DNA of 64,000 bases from Sphingopyxis yananensis (GTDB lineage Bacteria > Pseudomonadota > Alphaproteobacteria > Sphingomonadales > Sphingomonadaceae), in the NCBI RefSeq assembly GCF_020687785.1, contig NZ_JAJEWI010000009.1:1-64000 (forward strand), in the 5' to 3' direction. Below are positions 32,599-39,843 of the stretch, one piece after another. The notes under the pieces are model-generated. The model made no database searches. It saw nothing but the letters and a program-made list of their open reading frames with translations, and was not told the DNA's origin. The translations under genes were made by a program, and so were the position numbers. The number at the start of each line of letters is the position of its first letter. The first letter of the stretch is position 1.

Positions 32599-33141
32599 TT
32601 AGGTGCGCGACGGCTGCTCGTTTTCACGCGGACCTGTGGCGGGAGATTGAGGAATTGTTGCGTCTCCAAAGCTATCAGGCGCGAATTGATCGTGCGAGAG
32701 AGGTCCGATCGCTGCAAAGCCAGCTGGAAGCCGTCGAGCAAGAATGGCGGCGGCTTCGTCCTTTGTCGCACCATCAGGCACCAATACCAATAACGTTCGG
32801 AACATTTCTTTCAGCGCGGCTTCACTAGGCATGGCCACCGCCATGGTCACGTACTGGACGGTTGGTCGCGCGGTCTCGATTATCTTCGCTTCCGGTTCCA
32901 CTTCTTGATCCGAAAGGCCCGCAAGTTTCATCACCTCTGCCGGATCAACGTTATGCTGGGACAAAACGCCAGCAATCTTACGTGTTAAGTCGAGCGGCAA
33001 TGCCGACTTTTTATACCGCGACGACTCGTAATTTGAATAAGTACCTAGGGGCAGGTCTAACTCTACAGCCATGGCTCGGACAGAAAGTCGAGGACTGGCT
33101 TGCATTCTCAGATCGCGGAGTCGGGTGCTGACATTTTCCAT
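32599..33141 (-). CDS. Prophage repressor (XRE-type HTH)
   Basis: This protein of about 180 residues has an N-terminal HTH (STRLRDLRMQASPRLSVRAMAVELDLPLGTYSNYESSRYKKSALPLDLTRKIAGVL, about 4-60). It then has VDPAEVMKLAGLSDQE, and a C-terminal part without the Ser/Lys pair of LexA-type self-cleaving repressors. It is therefore more likely an immunity repressor that is not cleaved by RecA, as P2 C is. ATG 33141 is preferred because GGAG lies five bases upstream. It faces the Cro-like gene across an 83-base control region. Confidence 0.82.
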   Translation of the reverse strand: MENVSTRLRDLRMQASPRLSVRAMAVELDLPLGTYSNYESSRYKKSALPLDLTRKIAGVLSQHNVDPAEVMKLAGLSDQEVEPEAKIIETARPTVQYVTMAVAMPSEAALKEMFRTLLVLVPDGATKDEAAAILARRLPAGFAAIGPLSHDQFAPDSFGDATIPQSPATGPRENEQPSRT

Positions 33142-33224
33142 GCTCACTCCATGCGAAATTTTCGGACAAATTCCGCTCTCATTTTACAGTTGACTATTGT
33201 CTGAAAATATCGGACACGTTTTGC
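33142..33224. promoter_or_regulatory. Lysis-lysogeny switch region with operator-like repeats
   Basis: This short region separates the divergent repressor and Cro-like genes. TCGGACA occurs at 33162..33168 and 33210..33216. An inverted, one-mismatch copy TGTCTGA lies at 33198..33204, so that TGTC...GGACA forms a dyad at 33198..33216. CGGA/TCCG also forms a small dyad at 33163..33174. TTGACT at 33190 could be a -35 hexamer for the rightward early promoter, but no matching -10 is obvious. Confidence 0.55.
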
Positions 33225-33506
33225 ATGATTTACGAAAACAGCCTTTTCAAACTGTTCGGCGGCATTCGCCCCATGGCACGCGCTTTGGGTGTACCGTCGT
33301 CCAACGTAGACTCGTGGAGGCGTGTTGGGCGTATCCCTGCTGAAAAACAGCCGCACGTTTTGAACGTGGCGCTTTCCCTTGGGCTGCCCGTGACAGCACA
33401 TGACATCATCTTCCCCCTTGGTTCTGATGCATCATCGGCCACCGATGGCAGCGCCACAATCGGTAACCCCGCGCCGCTTACCGAAGGACGGGAGACAAAA
33501 CAGTGA
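33225..33506 (+). CDS. Cro-like regulator
   Basis: This 93-residue protein has an HTH of the Cro/YdaS-like kind: LFKLFGGIRPMARALGVPSSNVDSWRRVGRIPAEKQPHVLNVALSLGLPV (about 7-56). A Ser/Thr/Gly-rich tail follows. It is the first gene of the rightward early operon and probably opposes the repressor at the shared operators. Its end overlaps the GTG start of the next gene. Confidence 0.75.
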   Translation: MIYENSLFKLFGGIRPMARALGVPSSNVDSWRRVGRIPAEKQPHVLNVALSLGLPVTAHDIIFPLGSDASSATDGSATIGNPAPLTEGRETKQ

Positions 33507-33997
33507 CCGTCGAGCGCACCATCATCCTGCCTATTGAATTGCAGGAGTTGAAATCAGCCAGCCGCGCCTTGGTTCGTGCCTTTGGCGGGCAAGATGCCGC
33601 TGCAAAGCGCATTGGCACCCGTCAACAGCGTATCAGCGATTGCACCAGCCGTAACACCGACGCTTTCTTGCGACTGGATGAAGTCGCGATTTTGGAAGCG
33701 GAAACGGTCGGCATGGCGGGGCACCCGCATGTCACCAGCGTGCTGGCGCGGGCGCTGGATATGGAAATCGTGCCGCTGGCCCATTGCGCCGCCAGTGGCC
33801 GCGACCTGCTGAGGCTGTTTGCTAAGCAATCGCGCAGCAACGGCGAACTGGCCGACAAAATATTGGAGGCGCATGACGATGACATTGTGACGCCGGACGA
33901 AGCCGCACTGATCGAAGACGCTGCCGACAAGGTGATTGCCACCGCCATTCGCATTCGCGCCGAAGCCCAAATGATCCAGCGGGAGGCCCGCCGATGA
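33503..33997 (+). CDS. CII-like early regulatory protein
   Basis: The 164-residue product begins at a GTG that overlaps the Cro-like stop. It has an HTH-like part (ASRALVRAFGGQDAAAKRIGTRQQRISDCTSRNTDAFLRLDEVAILEAETVG, about 18-70) and a C-terminal helical region (ELADKILEAHDDDIVTPDEAALIEDAADKVIATAIRIRAEAQMI). The pattern resembles phage regulatory CII-family proteins, which in P2-like 186 control establishment of lysogeny. Assignment is by fold pattern and place. Confidence 0.65.
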   Translation: MTVERTIILPIELQELKSASRALVRAFGGQDAAAKRIGTRQQRISDCTSRNTDAFLRLDEVAILEAETVGMAGHPHVTSVLARALDMEIVPLAHCAASGRDLLRLFAKQSRSNGELADKILEAHDDDIVTPDEAALIEDAADKVIATAIRIRAEAQMIQREARR

Positions 33998-34026
33998 CCA
34001 TGACCATAATAAAGGGAAGCCAGCAC

Positions 34027-34335
34027 ATGAAGGCCAAACGTCCACGGATGCCCAGCGTGAAATGCCCATCATGCGGGGGCGATGCCTTTGCCCGCACCAT
34101 GGGGCTGGCCACGCTGACGTTCCGCGAACTTTATTATCATTGCAGGGACGATACCCAATGCGGGCACACCTTTGCGGTGGCGATGGAAGCACGGCGCACC
34201 ATCCGGCCCAGCATGATGCCCGCCCCGCTGGCCCATTTGCCCAAAACCACATGGCGCGAAACTGGCCCACCCAGCCCCGCCAATGACGATACCCCGCCGC
34301 CCGACGAAGCGGCGCGGATCAACGCCCCCAGTTGA
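34027..34335 (+). CDS. Ogr/Delta-like late transcription activator
   Basis: The 102-residue product carries the Ogr-type zinc motif: VKCPSCGGDAFARTMGLATLTFRELYYHCRDDTQCGHTFAV, i.e. C-x2-C and C-x4-C about 25 residues apart. It then has RPSMMPAPLAHLP, resembling the P2 Ogr tail. Ogr activates P2 late promoters through the RNA polymerase alpha subunit. ATG 34027 is chosen for the AAGGGAAG upstream; an ATG at 33994 overlapping the preceding stop is possible. In P2, ogr lies after D; here it is in the early operon. Confidence 0.85.
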   Translation: MKAKRPRMPSVKCPSCGGDAFARTMGLATLTFRELYYHCRDDTQCGHTFAVAMEARRTIRPSMMPAPLAHLPKTTWRETGPPSPANDDTPPPDEAARINAPS

Positions 34336-34424
34336 TCGCCTGATCTAGCCCTTACCCCATTCCAACGATGCGCCCGATGCCATGTGCTTTCGGGGACGCC
34401 ATCCCTTTGCCTTGAGAAAATGCC

Positions 34425-37154
34425 ATGCGTGAAGACATATTGCGCGAACTGATCGCCAAACTGAAAGCGGATTATAATTTCCGCGAACAGGGCGCGTTTC
34501 TGCGCGAGGGCAAATGCCCCGAATGCAATGACAAGAAATCCGTTTACGCCCCCGCCGCTGCCCCATGGATTTTGCGCTGTGGCCGCACCGAAAAATGCGG
34601 ATGGGAAGGCCGAAGCCAACAGCTTTACCCCGAAATTTTCGAGGATTGGTCAAAGCGTTACAAGACCAGCAAGGAAAATCCGAACGCCGCCGCCGATGCT
34701 TATTTGGCAATGGGGCGCGGGCTGGATACCGCCCCGCTGAAAGGCCATTACACCCAAGAATATTATCATGACCATGATCTAAATATCGGATCGGCCACGG
34801 TGCGCTTTCCGCTGCCCAATGGCGGATATTGGCAACGCATCATCGATCAGGCCCACCGCTTTGGTGACAAGAAAGCCACTTTTTCCTTTGGCTCTGGCTA
34901 TCGCGGTCATGTCTGGATGCACCCTGCGCACAGCTTGGAAAACTTGGCCGCAGCGGATGAAGTCTGGATAGCCGAAGGCATTTTCGACGCCTGTGCGCTG
35001 GTGGAAAACGGCATCCCTGCTGTGTCGGCCATGTCGTGCAACAATTATCCCAAAGAATGGCTGGACGAACTGCGCCAGACCGCAGCCCGCCTTGGCACCA
35101 TCGGGCCGCGCCTGATCTTTGCCTATGACCAAGGCGCAGCGGGCGTAGAGTTTGCCACGGCCCATGCCGCGCAAGCCCGCAAAGAAGGCTGGCAAACAGG
35201 CGGTGCGCAAGTGTCCATCGATGGCGAAGGCGACAAGGAAGATTGGAACGATCTGCACAAGGCCAACCGGCTGAAGGCAGACGACATCGAATTTTACCGT
35301 TGGTGCGGTGATGTCACCATTGCCAGCAAGGCCGATGAAAAGGCCACGCTGATTTACACCCGCACGCGGTCGGCATCCTTCCCCTTTGTGTTCAACAGCC
35401 AGCAAATGTGGGCGAATTTTTCGTTGCAGCGGATCAACGATATGATCGAGCATCTGAACGAAGACGACGACGATTTCGCTAACCTGACCAAAGAGGAACA
35501 ATGGAATGTCGCCGCCGCCAAGGCGGTGGACATCACCGAACTGGCGAACTGTTGCTTTCGCACCCTCTATTTCCAGCGCGACCCCTATTTGGAAGAAGGC
35601 GCATATTATCTGCGCATCGACTTCCCCCGCCAAAAGGGCAAGCCGCGCCGTGAGGCGGTAAAGGCCACCTTCAGCGGTGCGAACCTGTCAGCGGGCGCGG
35701 AATTCAAAAAGCGGCTGGCATCGGTGGCATCCGGCGCACAATGGACCGGCGCGACCGGCCATCTGGACAAGCTGATGCAGAAGCAATGGACCGGCATCCG
35801 CACCGTCGAAGCCATCCAATTCACCGGCTATTCTGTCGATCACGGCGCCTATTTGCTGGGCGACCTTGGTGTGCATAAAGGCAATGTCATCAAGGTGAAT
35901 GCCGACGATTATTTCGTGTTCGGCAAAAAGGCGGTGAAGCTGCGCACAAGCGAACGGCTGCTGAAAATCCAATATGAGGCGGACAAGCTAAATTTAGATT
36001 GGGTGCAGCCCGTCTATGATGCTTGGGGTGTGAAGGGCCTAGCTATCCTCACCTTTTGGGTGATGTCCCTGTTTGCAGAACAAATCCGCGCCAAACAGGA
36101 AAGCTTGGGCTTTCTGGAAGTCACCGGCCCACCAGGCACCGGCAAAACCACGCTGATTGCTTTCCTGTGGAAAATCATGGGCCGTGTGGGAAATTATGAA
36201 GGTTTTGACCCGACCAAAGCCACCAATGCGGGCATCAGCCGCACCTTGGGCCAAGTGGGCAATCTGCCGGTTGTCCTGATCGAGGGCGACCGATCGCAAG
36301 ACGCCCCGCATGGCCGCCGCTTTGAATGGGATGAATTGAAAACGGCCTATAATGGCCGCGCTGTTCGCACCCGCGCCATCGCCAATGCGGGCATGGAAAC
36401 ATTCGAACCGCCGTTTCGCGGTGCCATTGCCATTGTGCAAAATGATCCGGTCGAAGCTTCGCCCGCCATGCGCGAACGCATCATGGGCCTTGTGATCGAC
36501 AAAAGCCGTTGGGGCGAAAACACCCGATCAGCGGCGGAAACCATTGCCCGCATTGATCGCGATGATGTGTCGGGTTTCATCGTGCATATCTTGCGCAAAG
36601 AAGCCGATATTTTGGCCGCCTATTTCGACCGCTTCAAAGTCCATTATTCGGCGATGCTGAAACAAGACGGCATCCGCAATGACCGCTTGGCCAAGAACCA
36701 TGCCCAAATGGCGGCCATGTTTGATGCCATGCAAATCGTGGTGAAGAACATCCCGCCAGCGGTCGCCGCCGAAACGCATGATTTTTTCCGCGCCATGCTG
36801 GCTGAACGCCAACGCCTGACCGAAAACGACCATCCCGCTGTCGAAATCTTTTGGGAGCGTTTCGATTGGATCGTCGCCCAAGAACCCGAAGGCGTCACCA
36901 ACCCCATCGACCACAGCCGCAACCCCGATGTGATCGCCATCAATCTGGTGCAATTTGAACAGCGGTGCGGTGACATGCGCCTGTCCCTGCCATCAGCCAA
37001 TGAACTGAAACGGCTGCTGCGCACCAGCAAAACCCGCAAATTTCTGGAAAAGAAACCCGTCAATTCACGAACCGGAAAAACGGTGAATTGTTACGTTTTT
37101 CAACGCCCCAAAGACCATACCGCTGCCAACGCCAGCGCCAACCCATCTAAATAA
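34425..37154 (+). CDS. Phage primase-helicase
   Basis: This 909-residue protein has an N-terminal zinc finger (CPEC...RCGRTEKCGWEG, about 30-66) and a TOPRIM-like part (about 180-285), with DEVWIAEGIFDACAL and LIFAYDQGAAG supplying acidic residues. The helicase domain has Walker A TGPPGTGKTTLIAFLW at about 567 and VVLIEGDRS as Walker B-like. The layout resembles phage primase-helicases of the P4-alpha/DnaB-independent kind. It replaces the P2 rolling-circle initiator A, so this phage probably replicates from an internal origin by a different mode. It is the largest early gene. Confidence 0.85.
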   Translation: MREDILRELIAKLKADYNFREQGAFLREGKCPECNDKKSVYAPAAAPWILRCGRTEKCGWEGRSQQLYPEIFEDWSKRYKTSKENPNAAADAYLAMGRGLDTAPLKGHYTQEYYHDHDLNIGSATVRFPLPNGGYWQRIIDQAHRFGDKKATFSFGSGYRGHVWMHPAHSLENLAAADEVWIAEGIFDACALVENGIPAVSAMSCNNYPKEWLDELRQTAARLGTIGPRLIFAYDQGAAGVEFATAHAAQARKEGWQTGGAQVSIDGEGDKEDWNDLHKANRLKADDIEFYRWCGDVTIASKADEKATLIYTRTRSASFPFVFNSQQMWANFSLQRINDMIEHLNEDDDDFANLTKEEQWNVAAAKAVDITELANCCFRTLYFQRDPYLEEGAYYLRIDFPRQKGKPRREAVKATFSGANLSAGAEFKKRLASVASGAQWTGATGHLDKLMQKQWTGIRTVEAIQFTGYSVDHGAYLLGDLGVHKGNVIKVNADDYFVFGKKAVKLRTSERLLKIQYEADKLNLDWVQPVYDAWGVKGLAILTFWVMSLFAEQIRAKQESLGFLEVTGPPGTGKTTLIAFLWKIMGRVGNYEGFDPTKATNAGISRTLGQVGNLPVVLIEGDRSQDAPHGRRFEWDELKTAYNGRAVRTRAIANAGMETFEPPFRGAIAIVQNDPVEASPAMRERIMGLVIDKSRWGENTRSAAETIARIDRDDVSGFIVHILRKEADILAAYFDRFKVHYSAMLKQDGIRNDRLAKNHAQMAAMFDAMQIVVKNIPPAVAAETHDFFRAMLAERQRLTENDHPAVEIFWERFDWIVAQEPEGVTNPIDHSRNPDVIAINLVQFEQRCGDMRLSLPSANELKRLLRTSKTRKFLEKKPVNSRTGKTVNCYVFQRPKDHTAANASANPSK

Positions 37155-37172
37155 TCAAAGGAAGCACCAGCC

Positions 37173-37565
37173 ATGCAATCTGCTGAAAACCCGCGCCCGA
37201 AATCCTTGATGACCATGCAGGAAGTGCCAGATGGCAAGGGCGGAACCATGCACGCTCTACGCCCTGCGCTGCCCGAAAAAGTGGGCAAAAAGAAGAAGGC
37301 CACCCCGCCTGATCCTGTCATCAACAATGTCGCGGCATCGGATGAGCAACTACTTCAATTCATTGAACGCATCGAACGGCTGGAAGAAGAAAAAAGCGGC
37401 ATCAGCGCGGACATTCGCGATGTCTACTTGGAAAGTAAAAGCCTTGGCTATGAACCCAAGATCATCCGTCAGATCGTCGCCCAGCGCAAATTGCCACTGC
37501 ATGACCTAGCGGAAATGGAAGCCATCAAGGCGATCTATAAAAACGCAATCGGCATGCAGGCCTGA
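37173..37565 (+). CDS. GapR-like (DUF2312) DNA-binding protein
   Basis: The C-terminal half of this 130-residue protein is a DUF2312/GapR domain: QLLQFIERIERLEEEKSGISADIRDVYLESKSLGYEPKIIRQIVAQRKL, ending in EMEAIKAIYKNAIGM. A basic, Pro-rich N-terminal extension (about 1-55, with KKKKATPP) is not part of Caulobacter GapR. GapR is a tetrameric clamp that binds overtwisted AT-rich DNA ahead of replication forks and stimulates topoisomerases. Its position right after the primase-helicase suggests a role in phage replication. AAAGGAAG lies upstream of the ATG. Confidence 0.88.
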   Translation: MQSAENPRPKSLMTMQEVPDGKGGTMHALRPALPEKVGKKKKATPPDPVINNVAASDEQLLQFIERIERLEEEKSGISADIRDVYLESKSLGYEPKIIRQIVAQRKLPLHDLAEMEAIKAIYKNAIGMQA

Positions 37566-37624
37566 CCGCCCACCAATCCACATAGGGAGAGGCGGGCCAG
37601 CCGAACAAGCGCCGCCAGCACATC

Positions 37625-37801
37625 ATGAAAAAACTGCTGAAACATCTACTGCCTGACAATCATTCCACGCGGATCGTCATGGACGTTCTGGACCGCACCG
37701 ACCTGATCGAATTCACCAAGGGCCTGTTCGTCACCGCCTTGGGTCTGTTCGTTCTGCCCATGCTTTTCCTGATGTGGGAAGTCAGGGACGTGATCGCATG
37801 A
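37625..37801 (+). CDS. Tiny single-span membrane protein
   Basis: The 58-residue product reads MKKLLKHLLPDNHSTRIVMD at its start. It continues with a soluble amphipathic part and one membrane segment (about 35-51, FVTALGLFVLPMLFLMW). No family is recognised. It is too short for usual gene-calling cut-offs, but its TGA overlaps the next ATG by four bases, as does the following pair, which supports it as real and co-translated. Confidence 0.55.
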   Translation: MKKLLKHLLPDNHSTRIVMDVLDRTDLIEFTKGLFVTALGLFVLPMLFLMWEVRDVIA

Positions 37802-37956
37802 GCGCCCACGGCATCACCCGTCGCACCTATTGCGATTGCATAGAGTGCGTCCGCGTCGAAAACCGCCATCGCCTAAAAATCGCGGGCTGGATGCTGCTCG
37901 TCGGCCCCATCGCCACCAGTGCCATCGTCTACAATCTCGGAAAGCTGTGCCTGTGA
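37798..37956 (+). CDS. Tiny Cys-containing membrane protein
   Basis: This 52-residue protein starts with an ATG overlapping the preceding stop. It has a Cys cluster CDCIEC at about residues 12-17, a basic stretch and one membrane segment (about 29-47, AGWMLLVGPIATSAIVYNL). The CxCxxC arrangement could bind metal; nothing more can be said. Its stop in turn overlaps the next GTG. Confidence 0.5.
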   Translation: MSAHGITRRTYCDCIECVRVENRHRLKIAGWMLLVGPIATSAIVYNLGKLCL

Positions 37957-38129
37957 CGTGGCAACGAAACGAAGGCTATCGCCCCCGCACTGGTGCCAGT
38001 TTGCTGCGCGTCCGGTTCCGGTGCGGCTGGATCAGCACAAACCTATACACCGCCGCCAAGTGGACGCGCTGGCATTTCAAAAACTGCCCTTTCGACATCA
38101 CCCATTTTCGCATTGAAGGAGAACCATGA
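37953..38129 (+). CDS. Tiny basic protein, GTG start
   Basis: The 58-residue product begins at a GTG overlapping the preceding stop. It is rich in Arg, Trp and aromatic residues (GASLLRVRFRCGWISTNLYTAAKWTRWHFKNC). No family is recognised. The composition would suit a nucleic-acid-binding early protein. It closes the run of three overlapping tiny genes between the GapR-like and excisionase-like genes. Confidence 0.5.
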   Translation: MTWQRNEGYRPRTGASLLRVRFRCGWISTNLYTAAKWTRWHFKNCPFDITHFRIEGEP

Positions 38130-38188
38130 TGATCAGCACAGGTACAAGGCAAATTTTTACCGTCTTTTGGCGCGCAGGATAGCCTGTC

Positions 38189-38575
38189 ATGTCCAACACA
38201 CATTTGCTTGATCGCGCAAAAACTCCAGCCCAATGGGCGGCCACCATGGCAGAAAGAGGAATTTCGATTTCAGAACGGACCTTGCGGGCACGGGCCAACA
38301 AGCTTGGGGCTTGCCATAAGATTGGGCGCGCTATGCTCATCACACCAGAACAAATTGATCAGATTTTCGGAAACGGACAACTATGCCTCTCGAACCCTAT
38401 AAAAGAGGGAATAATTGGTGGGTACGCGGGCGCGTCGAATATGTCGGCACACCTATCACCGATTACTATCGACGCAGCATTGGAACATCTTCAGAAGCGG
38501 GTGCGCGGCGCTGGTGCATCGACGAAGAAAGGCGACAAATCCGCACCTATTTGCTCGGTGACGAAAAGGCGCTGA
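38189..38575 (+). CDS. Excisionase-like HTH protein
   Basis: The first 65 residues form a winged-helix/HTH typical of phage excisionases and AlpA-like factors: AKTPAQWAATMAERGISISERTLRARANKLGACHKIGRAMLITPEQIDQIF. The remaining 60 residues, overlapping the integrase gene in another frame for 193 bases, are Ser/Lys-rich and look less conserved. Xis proteins bend attachment-site DNA and set the direction of recombination. The overlap would couple its expression to int. Confidence 0.65.
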   Translation: MSNTHLLDRAKTPAQWAATMAERGISISERTLRARANKLGACHKIGRAMLITPEQIDQIFGNGQLCLSNPIKEGIIGGYAGASNMSAHLSPITIDAALEHLQKRVRGAGASTKKGDKSAPICSVTKRR

Positions 38576-39459
38576 CATTTGCTGAGGCGGTCGTTCTCTA
38601 CCCCGCTACGCCCGCTGACGCCTCATATCTGACGAAGATTGTGCCGTTGATAGGATCACTGCTGATAAAAGACATCACCCCCAAAATGATCAAGAACCTA
38701 GGTGGCACTCTACTTCCTAAGGCCTCGACGGACACATGGGTAAGGCAAATTATCACGCCCGTTCGTGCCGTCATCAACAACGCCCACGATCTTGGCCAAT
38801 GCGGGCCAATACGCATTCGTGGCTACACTAATGAGGAACGCGTGGCGCAAGATTTAAAGCGGGGAAAGAAAAGCCGTATCAAACGGCAGCCCGGCAGTTG
38901 GGAATGGTTATTGAAATTCCGGCAACACGCCAGCCAGCGCCATGCCGCCCTTGCCCTTTTCATGTTTATGACCGGTGCCCGCATCAGTCAGGCCGTGGCT
39001 ATGCACCCTGAAAAGCATCTCGATCTGGCAAACGGACGAATCTGCATCCCGCCAGCAAAAGGCCATGCGGAACGTTGGATCGACATTGCGCCCGAACTGA
39101 TCACGGAACTTACCAACCTGCCGCCGCTCTATCCGCGTGGGAAACTGCACCGCCCCGAAAATCTCAGAGTGTTCGGATTTGCGGACCGCTCCAGCCCACG
39201 CAAAGGCTGGAACGATGCCTGCAAAAAAGCGGGCATCGAATATCTGCCATTCCACGCAGCCGGTCGTCACGGATTTGGTCAGGAACTAAATGTGCGCCAG
39301 CCGGTCGATGAAAAGGCCGCAGGCGACTTTGGCGGATGGGCGGACACTGCCCTAATGAGGCGAACTTATACCCACGCGGAACAAGTCTCCGCCAAGGTCC
39401 ACGACGCCCAAAGGCGAGGTCTTCGCCTTGCCGAAGAACGGACGAAAATTAAGCTGTAA
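38383..39459 (+). CDS. int: Tyrosine-recombinase integrase
   Basis: This 358-residue protein has an N-terminal arm-binding part, a core-binding region, and a C-terminal catalytic domain. MFMTGARISQAVAMHP supplies the first catalytic Arg, HAAGRHGFGQEL the His-x-x-Arg pair, and FGGWADTALMRRTYTH the Trp and nucleophilic Tyr. It lies 132 bases from attR within tRNA-Val, the usual arrangement for tRNA-targeting integrases. The protein is small-armed and diverged from P2 Int. All catalytic positions seem present. Confidence 0.92.
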   Translation: MPLEPYKRGNNWWVRGRVEYVGTPITDYYRRSIGTSSEAGARRWCIDEERRQIRTYLLGDEKALTFAEAVVLYPATPADASYLTKIVPLIGSLLIKDITPKMIKNLGGTLLPKASTDTWVRQIITPVRAVINNAHDLGQCGPIRIRGYTNEERVAQDLKRGKKSRIKRQPGSWEWLLKFRQHASQRHAALALFMFMTGARISQAVAMHPEKHLDLANGRICIPPAKGHAERWIDIAPELITELTNLPPLYPRGKLHRPENLRVFGFADRSSPRKGWNDACKKAGIEYLPFHAAGRHGFGQELNVRQPVDEKAAGDFGGWADTALMRRTYTHAEQVSAKVHDAQRRGLRLAEERTKIKL

Positions 39460-39472
39460 ATCGCTAGAGCAC

Positions 39473-39544
39473 TGTACGGGATTTGTACGGTCGCGAACGG
39501 TATTGAGATGTAAGTTCGCGTCTTGTTCTGCATTTTCACGTACA
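39473..39544. promoter_or_regulatory. Candidate integrase arm-type sites
   Basis: TGTACG occurs at 39473..39478 and 39484..39489 as a direct repeat (TGTACGG, 11-bp period) and inverted as CGTACA at 39539..39544, all between the int stop and attR. CGTACA also occurs beyond attL at 7116..7121. Such a set fits arm-type sites on both sides of the phage attP core. Confidence 0.45.
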
Positions 39545-39591
39545 AAGTAAAAATGCCAAATCATCAAAAATCCTTTAATTTCCATGACTTT

Positions 39592-39640
39592 GATGGTGGG
39601 CGCGACAGGGATTGAACCTGTGACCCCACCCGTGTGAAGG
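39592..39640 (-). repeat. attR: 49-bp core within tRNA-Val
   Basis: This stretch is identical to 6993..7041 and covers the tRNA from the encoded CCA through the anticodon loop to the first anticodon-stem bases. Because the phage carries an exact copy of the 3' half, the tRNA stays intact after integration. Confidence 0.92.
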
Positions 39641-39668
39641 GTGTGCTCTACCGCTGAGCTACGCGCCC
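39594..39668 (-). tRNA. tRNA-Val(CAC)
   Basis: The minus strand folds as a standard 75-nt tRNA with encoded CCA: acceptor GGGCGCG/CGCGCCC, D stem GCTC/GAGC, anticodon stem CACCC/GGGTG with loop TTCACAC (anticodon CAC, codon GTG), a 5-base variable loop, and T stem ACAGG/CCTGT with loop TTCAATC. It is the prophage insertion target. Confidence 0.95.
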
Positions 39669-39789
39669 ATTCGGCTGTGCGTCCGTAGCAGCAGCGAATG
39701 TGGGCTTTCCATTACCGCTTACGCCGATGAATGCAATGGGGATTTTGGTTGGAAACCGCTTTTCCCATTTTCCCATTGCGCCAAATGAA

Positions 39790-39817
39790 ACGGGCCGCAA
39801 CTTTCGTCGCGGCCCGT
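39790..39817 (-). terminator. Terminator of the HU gene
   Basis: ACGGGCCGC (39790..39798) and GCGGCCCGT (39809..39817) form a perfect 9-bp stem about 27 bases beyond the HU stop. T-rich DNA follows on the minus strand (TTTCATTT) and ATTTTT on the plus strand, so it could work in both directions, also separating the tRNA. Confidence 0.65.
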
Positions 39818-39843
39818 ATTTTTCAAGCGAAAGCGCGTCAAAC

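Larger units (their letters stand above)
6993..39640. mobile_element. P2-like prophage integrated in tRNA-Val
   Basis: The element is bounded by a perfect 49-bp direct repeat and carries a tyrosine integrase next to attR. All major P2-type virion genes are present: Q, P, O, N, M, L, X, R, S, J, I, H, V, W, FI, FII, E, E', T, U and D. A lysis cassette, repressor/Cro switch, Ogr-like activator and a primase-helicase complete it, about 32.6 kb in all. No disrupted core gene was seen, so it may be inducible. P2 has int beside C and a rolling-circle A gene; here the early module differs, so the phage is mosaic. Cargo sits between attL and cos, at the orf30-type site, between M and L, and after D. 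Confidence 0.93.

Noticed and set aside
38126-38182. 18-codon frame between the tiny genes and the excisionase
   Set aside because: It overlaps the previous stop but is too short and without features to call a gene.
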